DNA of 8,327 nt from Rhodospirillales bacterium (GCA_018971455.1 JAGXAV010000069.1:1-8327); one strand, 5' to 3'. Counted from the stretch's first letter, positions 1 to 7,156 are shown. A program made the numbers and translations. Notes: generated by a model from the letters alone, not told the origin.

Positions 1-155
1 TCGACGGCCGGCCCGTCGCCTCGGCGCGCGGGCTGATCCGCGCGGTGGCGCTGAGCCCGCCGGGCCGCGCCATCCACCTGCTCTTGCGGCGCAACGGGCG
101 CAGCTACGACATTGAGGTCACGGTCGGTCGGCGGCCGAATATCGGGGAGAAGTGA
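1..155 (+). CDS. C-terminal end of an HtrA/DegP-like serine protease (PDZ domain), partial
   Basis: Only the last 50 codons are in the window, read from base 3 to the TGA at 153-155. The peptide begins DGRPVASARGLIRAVALSPP and ends in VGRRPNIGEK. The run of G-x-P-V, a short helix (ARGLIRAVA), a PG pair, a strand (IHLLLRRNGR) and a final strand (YDIEVTVGRRP) is the usual second half of a PDZ domain in periplasmic trypsin-like proteases of the HtrA family. These cleave misfolded envelope proteins, and the PDZ domain binds exposed C-termini. The catalytic domain lies outside the window, so protease activity is inferred. It ends 4 bases before a response regulator gene, which suggests one transcript. 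A different PDZ protein, such as a site-2 protease or a C-terminal processing protease, is possible but less likely given this terminal pattern. Confidence 0.7.
   Translation, partial: DGRPVASARGLIRAVALSPPGRAIHLLLRRNGRSYDIEVTVGRRPNIGEK
144..150 (+). promoter_or_regulatory. Ribosome binding site of the response regulator
   Basis: GGGGAGA lies 9 bases before the ATG at 160, inside the last codons of the upstream protease gene. It supports starting the regulator at 160 rather than at the in-frame upstream GTG at 112, whose extra 16 residues precede the conserved first strand of the receiver domain. Confidence 0.6.
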
Positions 156-159
156 GCGG

Positions 160-843
160 ATGCGCATCCTGGTGGTGGAGGACGACAAGGACGTGGCGGG
201 CTTCGTCGTCAAGGGGCTGAAGGAGGCGGGCCACGTGGTCGAGCACGTCGCCAATGGCCGCGACGGGCTGTTCATGGCGGCGAGCGAGGGGTTCGACGCG
301 ATCGTGCTCGACCGCATGCTGCCGGGCGGCGTGGACGGGCTGCGCCTGCTCGAGACGCTGCGCAGCCAGGGCAACAACACCCCGGTGCTGTTCCTCTCGG
401 CGATGGCGCAGGTCGATGACCGGGTGCGCGGGCTGAAGGCGGGCGGCGACGACTACATGACCAAGCCCTTCGCCTTCTCCGAGCTGCTCGCGCGCGTCGA
501 GGCGCTGGCGCGGCGCGGCAAGAGCGAAGGGCCGACCACCAAGCTCGCGGTCGGCGACCTCGAGATGGACCTGCTGTCGCGCGGCGTGCGGCGGGCCGGG
601 CAGAAGATCGATCTGCAGCCGCGCGAGTTCCGTCTTCTGGAATATCTCATGCGCCATGCCGGCCAGGTGGTGACCCGCACCATGCTGCTCGAGGGGGTGT
701 GGGATTATCATTTCGATCCGCAGACGAATGTGATCGACGTGCATGTCTCCCGCCTGCGCCAGAAGGTGGACAAGCCGTTCCCCGATCCGTTGATCCACAC
801 CGTGCGCAATGCCGGCTACATGCTGCGCCCTGAAGCGCCTTGA
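160..843 (+). CDS. OmpR/PhoB-family response regulator transcription factor
   Basis: A 227-residue DNA-binding response regulator, the full normal length of the family. The receiver domain (about residues 1-118) opens with MRILVVEDD, giving the acidic pair D8/D9 that binds magnesium. The phosphate-accepting aspartate is D51 in IVLDRMLP, the switch serine is S80 in LFLSA, and the conserved lysine is K102 in TKPF. A winged-helix DNA-binding domain follows (about 127-224), with LQPREFRLLEYLM, the recognition-helix segment NVIDVHVSRLRQKV and the wing end TVRNAGYML. The loop after D51 reads PGGVDG, one residue longer than the common PGLDG. The ATG at 160 is chosen because it starts the first beta strand and has a good ribosome site. 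The kinase gene begins 34 bases after its stop, so the two almost certainly form a cognate pair. It probably binds direct repeats near envelope genes as a dimer. The target genes cannot be read from the sequence. Confidence 0.95.
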   Translation: MRILVVEDDKDVAGFVVKGLKEAGHVVEHVANGRDGLFMAASEGFDAIVLDRMLPGGVDGLRLLETLRSQGNNTPVLFLSAMAQVDDRVRGLKAGGDDYMTKPFAFSELLARVEALARRGKSEGPTTKLAVGDLEMDLLSRGVRRAGQKIDLQPREFRLLEYLMRHAGQVVTRTMLLEGVWDYHFDPQTNVIDVHVSRLRQKVDKPFPDPLIHTVRNAGYMLRPEAP

Positions 844-877
844 GCTGGCGGCGCGCTGACGTGGCGGGGGTGCGGCG

Positions 878-2329
878 ATGACGGCGGCGCAGACGCTGCC
901 GGCACCGGCGGCGTCCCGGCCGGCCTGGTATCGCCGGCTGCGCCGCCGCTTCGTGCCGGACCGGCTGTTCCGCTCGACCGGCGCGCGCTTCGGCGTGATC
1001 TATGCCGTGCTGTTCGGCATCAGCGCGGTGGCGCTGGCGGCCTTCCTGTGGTGGTCCACCGCCGGCCTGCTCGACCGCCAGACGACGACGGCGATCAACT
1101 CCGACGCGCAGGCGCTGGGCGAGCGCTATACCGAGGGCGGGCCGGCCGCCCTCGTCGATGCGATCGACCAGCGCCTGATCAACAATGTCGATGACGACGC
1201 GATCTATCTGCTGGTCGGCCCGGATTTCCAGCGCATCGCCGGCAATCTGGAGCGCTGGCCGGCGCAGGTGACGATGGATGTGGACTGGGCGGAACTCTCG
1301 ATCGACCGCGCCGGCATCAAGGGCCGCGCGCGGGTGCGCAATTTCGACCTGCCGGGCAATTTCCATCTGCTCATCGGCCGCGACGTGGAGGCGCGCAACC
1401 ATCTGCAGGCGATGCTGGCCGGCGCGCTGCTGTGGGCGGCGGGCATCGCGGTCGCACTCGGCAGTGTCGGCGCCTGGGCGGTGCGCGGGCTGTTCCGCGT
1501 GACGCTGGCCGACGTGTCGGCGATCGCCACAGCGATCGGCGCCGGCGACCTCACGCGCCGGGTGCGGGTCAGCGGCCATGGCGACGAGTTCGATCAGCTC
1601 GGCGAGACCATCAACGACATGCTCGACCGCATCGCCCGCCTGATGGATGGCGTGCGCCAGGTCTCCAACGCCATCGCCCATGATCTGCGCACGCCGATCA
1701 CCCGCGCCCGCGCGCGGCTGGAGGACGCCGCCATGCATGCGGCCTCGCGCGAGGATCTCGAAGCGGCGATCGAGCGCGCGCAGGCCGATCTCGACGGCGT
1801 GGTGGCGGTGTTCCAGGCGCTGCTGCGCATTGCCGAGATCGAGGCGGGCGCGCGCCGCTCGGCGTTCGCGCCGGTCGATCTCGCGCCGCTGCTCGGCGAC
1901 CTCGCCGAACTCTACGAGGCCGCCGCCGAGGCGCGCGGGCAGGTGCTGCGCCCCGACCTGCCGGCCGCCATGCCCCTCTACGGCGACCGCGACATGATCC
2001 AGCAGGCGATCGCCAACCTGCTCGACAATGCGCTGAAATTCTCCCCCGATGGCGGGCAGATCGAGCTCTCGGCGACGGCGACGGCGGACGGGTTCAGAAT
2101 CGTCGTCGCCGATCACGGGCCGGGCATTCCCGAAGAGGACCGCACCCGCGCCACCGAGCGCTTCTATCGCGGCGAACAGGCGCGCAGCACGCCGGGCTCG
2201 GGGCTCGGGCTGGCGCTGGTCCAGGCGGTGGCGACGCTGCATGGCGGCGTGCTGACGCTGGAGGACAACGCGCCGGGGCTGCGCGCCGTGCTGCGCCTGC
2301 CGCGCGGCGAGACGGCCACGCCCGGCTGA
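878..2329 (+). CDS. Membrane sensor histidine kinase (HAMP, HisKA, HATPase)
   Basis: A 483-residue sensor kinase that should phosphorylate the regulator encoded just upstream. A basic cytoplasmic leader (about 1-36) precedes the first membrane segment (about 38-60). The periplasmic sensor region (about 61-175) contains DDDAIYLLVGPDFQRIAGNL followed by ERWP, a layout I associate with a proteobacterial kinase subgroup. The second membrane segment is about 178-203 and is followed by a HAMP linker to about 255. The dimerisation helix carries the phospho-accepting histidine H268 in AIAHDLRTP. The ATP-binding domain shows the N box (N380, N384 in IANLLDNALKFSP), the G1 box (DHGPGIP, 412-418), the F box (ERFYRG, 427-432) and the G2 box (GSGLGLAL, 440-447). 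All catalytic motifs are present, so it should be active. The ATG at 878 follows GCGGGGG, a plausible ribosome site. The ligand is unknown. The periplasmic region has no named domain that I recognise. Confidence 0.94.
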   Translation: MTAAQTLPAPAASRPAWYRRLRRRFVPDRLFRSTGARFGVIYAVLFGISAVALAAFLWWSTAGLLDRQTTTAINSDAQALGERYTEGGPAALVDAIDQRLINNVDDDAIYLLVGPDFQRIAGNLERWPAQVTMDVDWAELSIDRAGIKGRARVRNFDLPGNFHLLIGRDVEARNHLQAMLAGALLWAAGIAVALGSVGAWAVRGLFRVTLADVSAIATAIGAGDLTRRVRVSGHGDEFDQLGETINDMLDRIARLMDGVRQVSNAIAHDLRTPITRARARLEDAAMHAASREDLEAAIERAQADLDGVVAVFQALLRIAEIEAGARRSAFAPVDLAPLLGDLAELYEAAAEARGQVLRPDLPAAMPLYGDRDMIQQAIANLLDNALKFSPDGGQIELSATATADGFRIVVADHGPGIPEEDRTRATERFYRGEQARSTPGSGLGLALVQAVATLHGGVLTLEDNAPGLRAVLRLPRGETATPG

Positions 2330-2330
2330 A

Positions 2331-2346
2331 ATGAACGCATCTTCAT
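2331..2346 (+). promoter_or_regulatory. Possible operator: short inverted repeat before the small secreted protein
   Basis: ATGAA-cgcatc-TTCAT is a perfect 5-bp dyad with a 6-base spacer, starting 2 bases after the kinase stop codon. It stands out as a relatively AT-rich patch in very GC-rich DNA and sits 46 bases before the preferred start at 2393. It could be a binding site for the neighbouring regulator, although OmpR-family proteins more often bind direct repeats. No clear -35/-10 pair was found. A dyad this short can easily occur by chance. Confidence 0.2.
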
Positions 2347-2392
2347 CCCGCCGCCCATGGACCGCGCGCGGCGCATGGGGATGATGGGCGCC

Positions 2393-2692
2393 ATGTCCCG
2401 CGTTTCGCGCCTGCTGGCGAGCATTCTCCTGCTCGGCATGGTTCCTGCCGTGCCGGCGCTGGCGCAGCATGGCGCCGATGAGGGGCGGCCGATGCGGGTG
2501 ATCACCGACACGCCGGAGTTCTGCCATCGGCTGGCCGGCGAATTCGCCGCCGAGCAGCGCGCGGCGCTGCGCCCGCACCCGGTGGCCCACGACCTTGCGC
2601 TGACCGGCGAGCGCATGTGCGGCAACGGCCAGATCCGCCCCGGCATCATGCGCCTGCGCCGTGCCCTGCAGATCCTGCGCCGGCAGGAATAG
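2393..2692 (+). CDS. Small secreted two-cysteine protein of unknown function
   Basis: A 99-residue protein with a clear signal peptide: basic start MSRVSR, hydrophobic core LLASILLLGMVPAVP, and a likely cleavage after ALA at residue 24. The mature part is about 75 residues, with two cysteines (C44 in PEFCHRL and C76 in ERMCGNG) that could form a disulfide in the periplasm. It ends in the basic helix RPGIMRLRRALQILRRQ. The arrangement C-x-x-L, then GE-x-MC-x-x-G-x-x-R-x-GI-x-x-LRRA looks like a conserved uncharacterised alphaproteobacterial family, but I know no function for it. The start at 2393 is chosen because GGGGAT lies 10 bases upstream and it gives a compact signal peptide. In-frame ATGs at 2357, 2375, 2381 and 2384 would only lengthen the basic leader. 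It lies 63 bases after the kinase stop and just before the PBP gene, so a role in envelope sensing or wall synthesis is inferred from position only. Confidence 0.75.
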   Translation: MSRVSRLLASILLLGMVPAVPALAQHGADEGRPMRVITDTPEFCHRLAGEFAAEQRAALRPHPVAHDLALTGERMCGNGQIRPGIMRLRRALQILRRQE

Positions 2693-2740
2693 CGCGCCCG
2701 GCTTGACGTGACGCGCCAAGCATGGCCACCACGGGCGGGC

Positions 2741-4618
2741 ATGGATCGCGCCAATCGTCAGCGGGTGAAGGGACCATCGGGCCAGGCGCCCCAACGCGGC
2801 ACGGCGCCACGGGGAACGCCGCCGCGCGCCGCGCCGGCCAGGGGTGCCGCCGGACGGCGCGGGCCGGGCCCGAAGCGGCGGCGCTGGGGGCTGCTGACCT
2901 GGCTCATCATGATCGTGGTGTGGGGCGGGCTTGCCGGTGCCGGCGTGCTGCTGTGGTTCGCCTGGGACCTGCCGCGCCCGGCGGCGGCGCTGGACGCGGC
3001 GCGGCGGCCGAGCCTGACCTTGCAGGACCGCTCCGGCGCGGTGTTCGCGACCTTCGGCGACGTGGTGGGCGACCCGCTGCGGCTGTCGGACATGCCGGCC
3101 TATCTGCCGGCGGCCGCGGTGGCGGTGGAGGATCGGCGCTACTGGCAGCATGGCGGTTTCGACCTGCTCGGCATCCTGCGCGCCGCCTGGGTCGATCTGC
3201 GGGCGCGGCGCATCGTGCAGGGCGGCTCGACCATCGCCCAGCAGGTCGCCAAGACGCTGTTCCTCAGCAATGCGCGCACGCTGCGCCGCAAGGTGCAGGA
3301 GGTGCTGCTGACGCTGTGGCTCGAACAGCATTTCACCAAGCGCGAAATCCTCGAAATCTGGCTCAACCGCGTCTATCTCGGCTCCGGCGCCTGGGGGGTG
3401 GATGCGGCGGCGCATATCTATTTCGGCGTCTCGGCGCGGCACGTAAATCTGTGGCAGGCGGCGATGATCGCCGGCCTGCCGCGGGCGCCGTCGCGCTTCT
3501 CGCCCCGCGTCAACCCGCAGCTGGCGACCGCGCGGGCGCGCGAGGTGCTGACGGCGATGGCCGAGACCGGGGTGATCACGCCCGCCCAGGCGCAGGCCGC
3601 CTCCGCCCAGATCGCCCTGCCGGCGCCGCCGCCGGCGGCGGCCGGATGGTTTGCCGACTGGGCCGCCGAGCGGGCCGTGGCGCGGCTGCCGCCAGGCGCC
3701 GACGCGGTGGTGCACACCACGCTCGATCTGCCGATGCAGCGCGCCGTCGATGCCAGGCTCGGCGCCATGATGGCCGGGCCCGCGGCGACGGCCGGGGCGA
3801 GCCAGGCCGCGGTGGTGGTGCTCGACGCGACCAGCGGCGCGGTGCGCGCCATGGCCGGCGGGCGGGATTACCGCACCAGCCCGTACAACCGTGCCGTGCT
3901 CGCCCGCCGCCAGCCGGGCTCGACCTTCAAGCCGTTCGTCTGGCTCGCCGCCCTCGAGAAAGGCGCGCGGCCGGACGACACCGTGCTCGACGCGCCGATC
4001 CGCGTCGGCGGCTGGGCGCCGGCCGATTACGAGCGGCATTTCCTGGGACCGATCACGCTGGAGGAGGCGCTGGCGCAATCGGTCAACACCGCCGCCGTGC
4101 GCCTGCTGCTGCAGGCCGGCGGGCCGCGCGCGGTGGCGGCGGTGGCGCACCGGCTGGGCATCGCCGACGCGCTGCCCGACGATGCCTCGCTGGCGCTCGG
4201 CACCGGCGAGGTCGGGCTGCTGGAGATGGCCGGAGCCTATGCGAGCTTCTTCAATGGCGGCTTCCGCGTGGCGCCGATGGCCACCCAGGCGCTGCTGGCG
4301 GACGGACGCCCCGTCGCCCTCGGCCATGCGGCGCCGGTGCGCGTCGTCGATCCCAACCTCGCGGCGATGATGGTGCGCATGATGGCCGCCGTGGTGTCAC
4401 GCGGCACCGGGCGGGCGGCCGCCCTGGCGGGCCATGTGGTGGCCGGCAAGACCGGCACCTCGCAAGGCTATCACGATGCCTGGTTCATCGGCTGGACGGG
4501 CAACCTGGTCATCGGCGTGTGGATGGGCAATGACGACAACGCGCCGATGAAGGGCATCGTCGGCGGCGCCCTGCCGGCCCGGCTGTTCCACGAGATCGCA
4601 CAGGACATCGCCCGTTGA
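2741..4618 (+). CDS. Class A penicillin-binding protein (peptidoglycan glycosyltransferase and transpeptidase)
   Basis: A bifunctional peptidoglycan synthase that polymerises lipid II and cross-links the stem peptides on the outer face of the inner membrane. Numbering is from the ATG at 2741 (625 residues). A cytoplasmic tail rich in Arg, Pro, Gly and Ala (1-49) precedes one membrane segment (about 50-76). The GT51 domain shows the catalytic glutamate E130 in AVEDRRYWQHGG, GGSTIAQQVAKTLF (161-174), the second glutamate E187 in KVQE and EIWLNRVYLGSGAWG (206-220). The transpeptidase domain shows the nucleophile S394 in GSTFK, SVN at 447-449 and KTGT at 570-573. Only about 30 residues separate the two domains, so the OB-fold insert of long PBP1A proteins is absent. 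An in-frame GTG at 2708 would add 11 residues, and neither start has a strong ribosome site. The gene follows the small secreted protein by 48 bases. It belongs to the PBP1 type, but I cannot choose the exact subclass. Confidence 0.93.
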   Translation: MDRANRQRVKGPSGQAPQRGTAPRGTPPRAAPARGAAGRRGPGPKRRRWGLLTWLIMIVVWGGLAGAGVLLWFAWDLPRPAAALDAARRPSLTLQDRSGAVFATFGDVVGDPLRLSDMPAYLPAAAVAVEDRRYWQHGGFDLLGILRAAWVDLRARRIVQGGSTIAQQVAKTLFLSNARTLRRKVQEVLLTLWLEQHFTKREILEIWLNRVYLGSGAWGVDAAAHIYFGVSARHVNLWQAAMIAGLPRAPSRFSPRVNPQLATARAREVLTAMAETGVITPAQAQAASAQIALPAPPPAAAGWFADWAAERAVARLPPGADAVVHTTLDLPMQRAVDARLGAMMAGPAATAGASQAAVVVLDATSGAVRAMAGGRDYRTSPYNRAVLARRQPGSTFKPFVWLAALEKGARPDDTVLDAPIRVGGWAPADYERHFLGPITLEEALAQSVNTAAVRLLLQAGGPRAVAAVAHRLGIADALPDDASLALGTGEVGLLEMAGAYASFFNGGFRVAPMATQALLADGRPVALGHAAPVRVVDPNLAAMMVRMMAAVVSRGTGRAAALAGHVVAGKTGTSQGYHDAWFIGWTGNLVIGVWMGNDDNAPMKGIVGGALPARLFHEIAQDIAR

Positions 4619-4640
4619 GGGCGGGCGCCCTGCCGCGCTG

Positions 4641-4699
4641 GAGCAACGTCCGATCCGACTGAGCCGCTTCGCGGTCAGTCAGATCGGACCAAGTTGCTC
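4641..4699. repeat. Long imperfect palindrome in a convergent gap (REP-like element, possible terminator)
   Basis: The left arm 4641-4662 (GAGCAACGTCCGATC...) pairs with the right arm 4675-4699 (...GATCGGACCAAGTTGCTC). Seven outer pairs, eight middle pairs and six inner pairs are broken only by a 3-base bulge (4690-4692) and one C/A mismatch (4656/4681). A tip stem CCGC-TTC-GCGG (4664-4674) closes it. It starts 22 bases after the PBP stop codon. There is no T-tract, so a standard intrinsic terminator is not shown, but such a stem could end or stabilise transcripts from either side. Its GAGCA and TGCTC ends resemble dispersed intergenic palindromes of Hyphomicrobiales, from memory. Confidence 0.65.
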
Positions 4700-4719
4700 T
4701 GGCATTCATGTTTTCCAGC

Positions 4720-4762
4720 GCACCTTCATCCGGCCTGATGAGGCCATCAGGCCGGATCGTGC
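4720..4762. repeat. Second palindrome at the 3' end of the malic enzyme gene (REP-like, possible terminator)
   Basis: A perfect 13-bp stem, ATCCGGCCTGATG (4728-4740) with CATCAGGCCGGAT (4745-4757), closes a 4-base AGGC loop. An outer GCAC/GTGC pair (4720-4723 with 4759-4762) extends it across an asymmetric internal loop. TGCTC at 4760-4764 repeats the end word of the first palindrome. The outer edge is 1 base from the malic enzyme stop codon (complement of 4764-4766). It may act as a transcription end for the minus-strand gene, although no T-run follows on either strand. Confidence 0.65.
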
Positions 4763-4763
4763 T

Positions 4764-7049
4764 CTAGGTCCGGCAGGTCTGGTGGGCGGCGAGGGTGGCG
4801 ATGTCGACGATGCGGCTCACCGAGGCGTCCATCGGCACCAGCTGGGCGGCATGCGACAGCCCCATGATCAGCGGCCCGATGGTGCCGCCGCCGCCCAGGC
4901 GCGGGGCGAGGCGCGAGGTGATGTGTGCCGAGTGCAGGCCGGGCATCACCAGGATGTTCGCCGGCCCGGTGAGGCGGCAGAACGGGTAGAGCGCACGGTA
5001 GCCTTCATCGAGCGCCACGTCCGGGCTCATTTCGCCGTCATATTCGAAATCCACGCGCCTCTGGTCGAGGATCGCCACCGCCTCGCGCATGGTGTTGTCG
5101 GTGACGTCCATCGGATCGCCGAAGGTGGAGTGCGACATCAGCGCCACGCGCGGCTCATGGCCGAGGGCGCGTGCCGCGGCCGCGGCGCCGATCACGATGT
5201 CGGCCAGCTGGACCGGGTTGGGGCGGAAATGCATCAGCGTGTCGGCGATGAAGATCGCCCGCCCGCGCTCGCCGAGCATCAGCGACAGGCCGAAGCTGAT
5301 CGCGCCAGGGGCCGGGTCGATCACCTTGCCGATATCCTCCAGACACACCGCGGTCGAGCGCGTGAGCCCGGTGACCATGGCGTCCGCGTCCCCGGTCGCG
5401 ACCATGCAGGCGGCGAAGATGTTGCGGTCCTGGTTGACCAGGCGCTGGCAGTCCCGCGCCATGTGGCCGCGCCGCTGCAGGCGGGCATAGAGGAATTCGG
5501 CATATTTGCGGTTGTTTCGCGACAGCCGCGCATTGTGCACCTCGATGCCCTCGGCGACGCCGAGCCCGAGGCTCGCCATCGTTGCGCGCACGCGGTCCTC
5601 GCGCCCGATCAGCACCGGCGTGCCGTAGCCGGCATTGCGGAAAGCCACCGCCGCGCGCACGATCTTTTCCTCCTCGCCCTCGGCGAACACCACCCGCTTG
5701 GGCTCGGAGCGCACGCGCTCGCTGATCGCGTCGAGCGCGTTGGCGGTGGAATCCAGCCGGCCGGACAATTCGCGCTCGTAGCGGCGCAGATCGCTCAGCG
5801 GCGCGCGGGCGACACCGCTATCCATCGCGGCCTTGGCCACCGCCGGCGCCAGGCGCGAGATCAGCCGCGGATCGAAGGCGTTCGGGATGATGTAGTCGGG
5901 GCCGAATTGCAGGCGCTTGCCGCTGCCGGCGGCATGCACCTCGTCGGGCACGTCCTCGCGCGCCAGCTGCGCCAGCGCCTCGGCGGCGGCGATTTTCATC
6001 GCCTCGTTGATGGTGCTCGCCCGCACGTCGAGCGCGCCGCGGAAGATGTAGGGAAAGCCGAGCACGTTGTTGACCTGGTTGGGATAGTCGCTGCGCCCGG
6101 TAGCGATGATGGCCTGCGGGCTGGCGGCGCGCGCCTCCTCGGGCGTGATCTCCGGGTCGGGGTTGGCCATGGCGAAGATGATCGGCCGGTCGGCCATCAG
6201 GCGCACCATCTCCTGCGTCAGCGCGCCCTTGGCCGACAGGCCGAAGAACACGTCCGCCCCCTCCAGCGCCTCGGTCAGCGTGCGGGCCCTGGTGGCGACC
6301 GCGTGGCCCGATTTCCACTGGTTCATGCCCTCGGTGCGGCCCTGGTAGACCACGCCCTTGGTGTCGCAGAGCGTGATGTGCTCGGGGCGCATGCCCATCG
6401 CCTTCAGCAGCTCGACGCAGGCGATCGCGGCCGCACCTGCGCCGTTGACGACGAGCCTGGTCGCCTTGAGCTCGCGCCCGGTCAGATGGCAGGCATTGAT
6501 CAGGCCGGCGGCGGCGACGATGGCGGTGCCGTGCTGGTCGTCATGGAAGACCGGGATGTCCATCATCTCGCGCAGCCGCTGCTCGATGATGAAGCATTCC
6601 GGCGCCTTGATGTCCTCGAGGTTGATGCCGCCGAAACTCGGGCCGAGATAGCGCACGCAATTGACCAGCGCGTCGACATCCTCGGTGTCGATGCACAGAT
6701 CGATGCCGTCCACGTCGGCGAAGCGCTTGAACAGCGCGACCTTGCCCTCCATCACCGGCTTGCTGGCCAGCGCCCCGAGATTGCCCAGGCCGAGCACGGC
6801 GGTGCCGTTGGAGATCACGGCGACCATGTTGCCCTTGCTGGTGTATTCGTAGGCCAGGCGCGGATCGCGGGCGATGTGCAGGCAGGGTTCGGCGACGCCG
6901 GGCGAATAGGCCAGCGAGAGATCGCGCGCCGTGGTCAGCGGCTTGGTCAGCCGGGTCGCCAGCTTGCCGGCGGGTGCCGCGGCGTGCATCGCCAGAGCGT
7001 CCTCGCCGGAGACATGCGCGGTGCGCGGATCGCTGCTGCCATCAGCCAT
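4764..7049 (-). CDS. maeB: NADP-dependent malic enzyme with C-terminal phosphotransacetylase-like domain
   Basis: A 761-residue cytoplasmic enzyme that oxidatively decarboxylates L-malate to pyruvate, usually with NADP+, supplying pyruvate and NADPH during growth on C4 acids. The malic domain includes the catalytic tyrosine Y48 in AYSPGVAEPC, the general-base lysine K103 in MEGKVALFKRFADVDGID, and metal ligands around E145/D146 (NLEDIKAPECF) and D170/D171 (FHDDQHGTA). The nucleotide-binding domain carries VNGAGAAAIACVELLKAMG (201-219) and MANPDPEITPEEA (294-306). Residues from about 440 to 758 form a phosphotransacetylase-like domain (RVVFAEGEEEKIVRAA, GLTRSTAVCLEDIGKV, LMSHSTFGDP, VMPGLHSAH). 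In this family that domain is regulatory (acetyl-CoA sensing) and lacks transferase activity. The length fits the MaeB/Tme type. NADP rather than NAD use is inferred from the family. The start is fixed by GGGGGAGA upstream. A longer in-frame start at 7109 is not needed. Confidence 0.95.
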   Translation of the reverse strand: MADGSSDPRTAHVSGEDALAMHAAAPAGKLATRLTKPLTTARDLSLAYSPGVAEPCLHIARDPRLAYEYTSKGNMVAVISNGTAVLGLGNLGALASKPVMEGKVALFKRFADVDGIDLCIDTEDVDALVNCVRYLGPSFGGINLEDIKAPECFIIEQRLREMMDIPVFHDDQHGTAIVAAAGLINACHLTGRELKATRLVVNGAGAAAIACVELLKAMGMRPEHITLCDTKGVVYQGRTEGMNQWKSGHAVATRARTLTEALEGADVFFGLSAKGALTQEMVRLMADRPIIFAMANPDPEITPEEARAASPQAIIATGRSDYPNQVNNVLGFPYIFRGALDVRASTINEAMKIAAAEALAQLAREDVPDEVHAAGSGKRLQFGPDYIIPNAFDPRLISRLAPAVAKAAMDSGVARAPLSDLRRYERELSGRLDSTANALDAISERVRSEPKRVVFAEGEEEKIVRAAVAFRNAGYGTPVLIGREDRVRATMASLGLGVAEGIEVHNARLSRNNRKYAEFLYARLQRRGHMARDCQRLVNQDRNIFAACMVATGDADAMVTGLTRSTAVCLEDIGKVIDPAPGAISFGLSLMLGERGRAIFIADTLMHFRPNPVQLADIVIGAAAAARALGHEPRVALMSHSTFGDPMDVTDNTMREAVAILDQRRVDFEYDGEMSPDVALDEGYRALYPFCRLTGPANILVMPGLHSAHITSRLAPRLGGGGTIGPLIMGLSHAAQLVPMDASVSRIVDIATLAAHQTCRT

Positions 7050-7054
7050 GGATA

Positions 7055-7062
7055 TCTCCCCC
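7055..7062 (-). promoter_or_regulatory. Strong ribosome binding site of the malic enzyme gene
   Basis: On the minus strand GGGGGAGA lies 5 bases before the ATG whose first base is 7049. It decides the start at MADGSSDP over an upstream in-frame ATG at 7109, whose 20 extra residues have no family counterpart that I recall. Confidence 0.75.
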
Positions 7063-7156
7063 GAAATTCTTGTTCCGTGTGCCCCTGATGGTCGGGCCTG
7101 CCGCATCATGGCCGGGCGGCCGCGTGGGGGAAAGCCCTGTTTGCATGGCTGCGGAC

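Noticed and set aside
112..159. A longer N-terminus for the response regulator from the upstream GTG
   Set aside because: The 16 added residues overlap the protease coding end and precede the conserved MRILVVEDD strand. A good ribosome site serves the ATG at 160.
647..4327. A 1226-codon open frame on the minus strand across the kinase, small protein and PBP genes
   Set aside because: It is rich in Arg, His, Ala and Gln with no recognisable domain, and lies opposite three well-supported genes. High GC removes stop codons from the antisense frame, so it is a compositional shadow.
2722..4533. A 603-codon plus-strand frame overlapping the PBP gene in another frame
   Set aside because: It is Gly/Ala/Arg-rich without domains, whereas the frame at 2741-4618 carries every PBP catalytic motif in order.
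4619..4640. GGGCGCCC palindrome just after the PBP stop as an intrinsic terminator
   Set aside because: It is an 8-bp palindrome with no loop and no T-tract. The large palindrome that follows is a better candidate for ending transcription.
4782..7088. A 768-codon open frame on the plus strand opposite the malic enzyme gene
   Set aside because: It mirrors the malic enzyme codons, has His/Arg/Gly-rich low-complexity content and no motifs. The opposite strand encodes a complete conserved enzyme.
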